NCBI GenBank assembly: GCA_964370295.1
Contig: CAYJIR010000060.1
Location: forward strand, 1-7,017
Length of the DNA stretch: 7,017 bases
Direction of reading: 5' to 3'
Source: JAAYCI01 sp964370295
GTDB lineage: Bacteria > Bacillota > Clostridia > Oscillospirales > Ruminococcaceae
The notes beneath the pieces are model-generated. The model was given only the letters and a program-made list of their open reading frames with translations. It made no database searches and was not told the DNA's origin. Positions 6,582 to 7,017 of this stretch are shown piece by piece. The number at the start of each line of letters is the position of its first letter. Positions within the stretch are counted from its first letter, which is position 1. The position numbers and the translations under genes were made by a program.

Positions 6582-6617
6582 TTTGTATTACCCTGATATT
6601 TCTTGGTATGGTATAAT
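6582..6617 (+). repeat. Degenerate CRISPR repeat 12
   Basis: Four substitutions are seen: G1T, G7T, T9A and G18T. It is the most diverged repeat, yet it lies inside the array, with canonical repeats 13-16 after it. The 3' half, including TGGTATAAT, is unchanged. Confidence 0.9.
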
Positions 6618-6911
6618 GGTCACGCCGTACTGTTCAATGATTTTCCTGTTGTAGTTCCCTGATAGTTCTTGGTATGGTATAATTGAGGAAGGGAAGCTAT
6701 TAGGCTTGCCCAGGTTGTAGTTCCCTGATAGTTCTTGGTATGGTATAATTTCTTCGCTTGCTCCTGCACGGTTTACGGCGTTGTAGTTCCCTGATAGTTC
6801 TTGGTATGGTATAATGAAATGAACAAGCCCCCTTGGGAAAATTAGGTTGTAGTTCCCTGATAGTTCTTGGTATGGTATAATCTGCGAACCGTGAGAGGCT
6901 CGGGGTATTCG

Positions 6912-6947
6912 GTTGTAGTTCCCTGATAGTTATTGGTATGGTATAAT
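6912..6947 (+). repeat. Variant CRISPR repeat 17
   Basis: A single change, C21A, gives GTTATTGG in place of GTTCTTGG. The same change occurs in repeat 18, so the two probably share a history. Confidence 0.9.
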
Positions 6948-6955
6948 TTTTTATT

Positions 6956-6969
6956 TGTTCTTTAACAAC
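6956..6969 (+). other. boxA-like sequence inside spacer 17
   Basis: TGTTCTTTAACAAC matches 12 of 14 bases of the Gram-positive rRNA boxA as I remember it (TGTTCTTTGAAAAC) and is also close to the E. coli form. The spacer holding it (6948-6977) has far fewer G and C than the others. It may be a spacer taken from an rRNA leader, a real antitermination element, or chance. Confidence 0.3.
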
Positions 6970-6977
6970 GTAAAAAT

Positions 6978-7013
6978 GTTGTAGTTCCCTGATAGTTATT
7001 GTTATGTTATAAT
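6978..7013 (+). repeat. Degenerate CRISPR repeat 18 (last one seen)
   Basis: Changes are C21A, G25T and G30T, all in the 3' half, which is otherwise the most conserved part. TATAAT and the TG of the extended -10 remain. This pattern fits a trailer-end repeat, although the window stops four bases later. Confidence 0.9.
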
Positions 7014-7017
7014 AAAA

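Larger units (their letters stand above)
5855..7013 (+). CRISPR. Type II (II-C-like) CRISPR array, 18 repeats and 17 spacers, possibly continuing past the edge
   Basis: The repeat is 36 bases, starting GTTGTAGTTCCCTG and ending TTGGTATGGTATAAT. Repeats start at 5855, 5921, 5987, 6053, 6119, 6185, 6251, 6317, 6383, 6449, 6516, 6582, 6648, 6714, 6780, 6846, 6912 and 6978. All spacers are 30 bases except spacer 10 (6485-6515, 31 bases). Fourteen repeats are identical; 11, 12, 17 and 18 vary. The repeat ends can pair (GUUGUA with UAUAAU, including two G-U pairs), and the overall form resembles Neisseria and Campylobacter II-C repeats. The crRNA direction is taken as plus from this likeness. Degenerate repeats at the right suggest the oldest end is there. 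No two spacers look alike, and I saw none matching other parts of this window. Cas9, Cas1, Cas2 and tracrRNA are not in the window. Only four bases follow repeat 18, so the true end is unknown. Confidence 0.98.

Overview
The window looks like part of the chromosome of a Gram-positive, probably clostridial (Firmicutes), bacterium. Evidence for this is the strong AAGGAGG-type ribosome binding sites, a lipoprotein-type solute-binding protein with a glycine-rich linker after the lipobox cysteine, a clostridial-looking LacI-type regulator, and AT-rich intergenic DNA beside moderately GC-rich genes. The species cannot be named from the sequence alone.

Positions 1-5409 hold one leftward (minus-strand) operon. 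In transcription order it is a LacI/GalR-family regulator (4369-5409), a family-5 solute-binding lipoprotein (2606-4354), two DppB/DppC-type permeases (1522-2514 and 571-1491), and the first 180 codons of a DppD/OppD-type ATPase that runs off the left edge (1-541). Spacing is tight (14, 91, 30 and 29 bases). The stop codon of the regulator overlaps the ribosome binding site of the binding protein. The 91-base gap carries a long imperfect stem-loop between the binding-protein and permease genes. The transporter belongs to the peptide/nickel/oligosaccharide group. A LacI-type regulator as first gene, and the FQSAMNxLNP Q-loop of the ATPase, make an oligosaccharide importer more likely than a peptide importer, but this is inference.

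Positions 5410-5854 are non-coding and lie between the leftward operon and the rightward CRISPR array. They hold two similar candidate promoters for the operon, a near-perfect LacI-type palindrome (5467-5484) and a second partial copy (5743-5758). Three tandem 11-base units carrying the operator half-site ACTTTA (5428-5460) and small hairpins just before the array are also present.

Positions 5855-7013 are a CRISPR array of 18 repeats (36 bases) and 17 spacers (30 bases, one of 31). The repeat has the GTTGTAG...TATAAT form of type II (most like II-C) systems, and its 3' end is a perfect extended -10 promoter box. Each spacer could therefore be transcribed from its own repeat, as established for Neisseria II-C arrays. 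No cas gene or tracrRNA anti-repeat is visible. Four repeats (11, 12, 17, 18) are degenerate, and nine of their ten substitutions are G to T or C to A. The last spacer is unusually AT-rich and contains a sequence resembling an rRNA boxA. The array may continue beyond the right edge.
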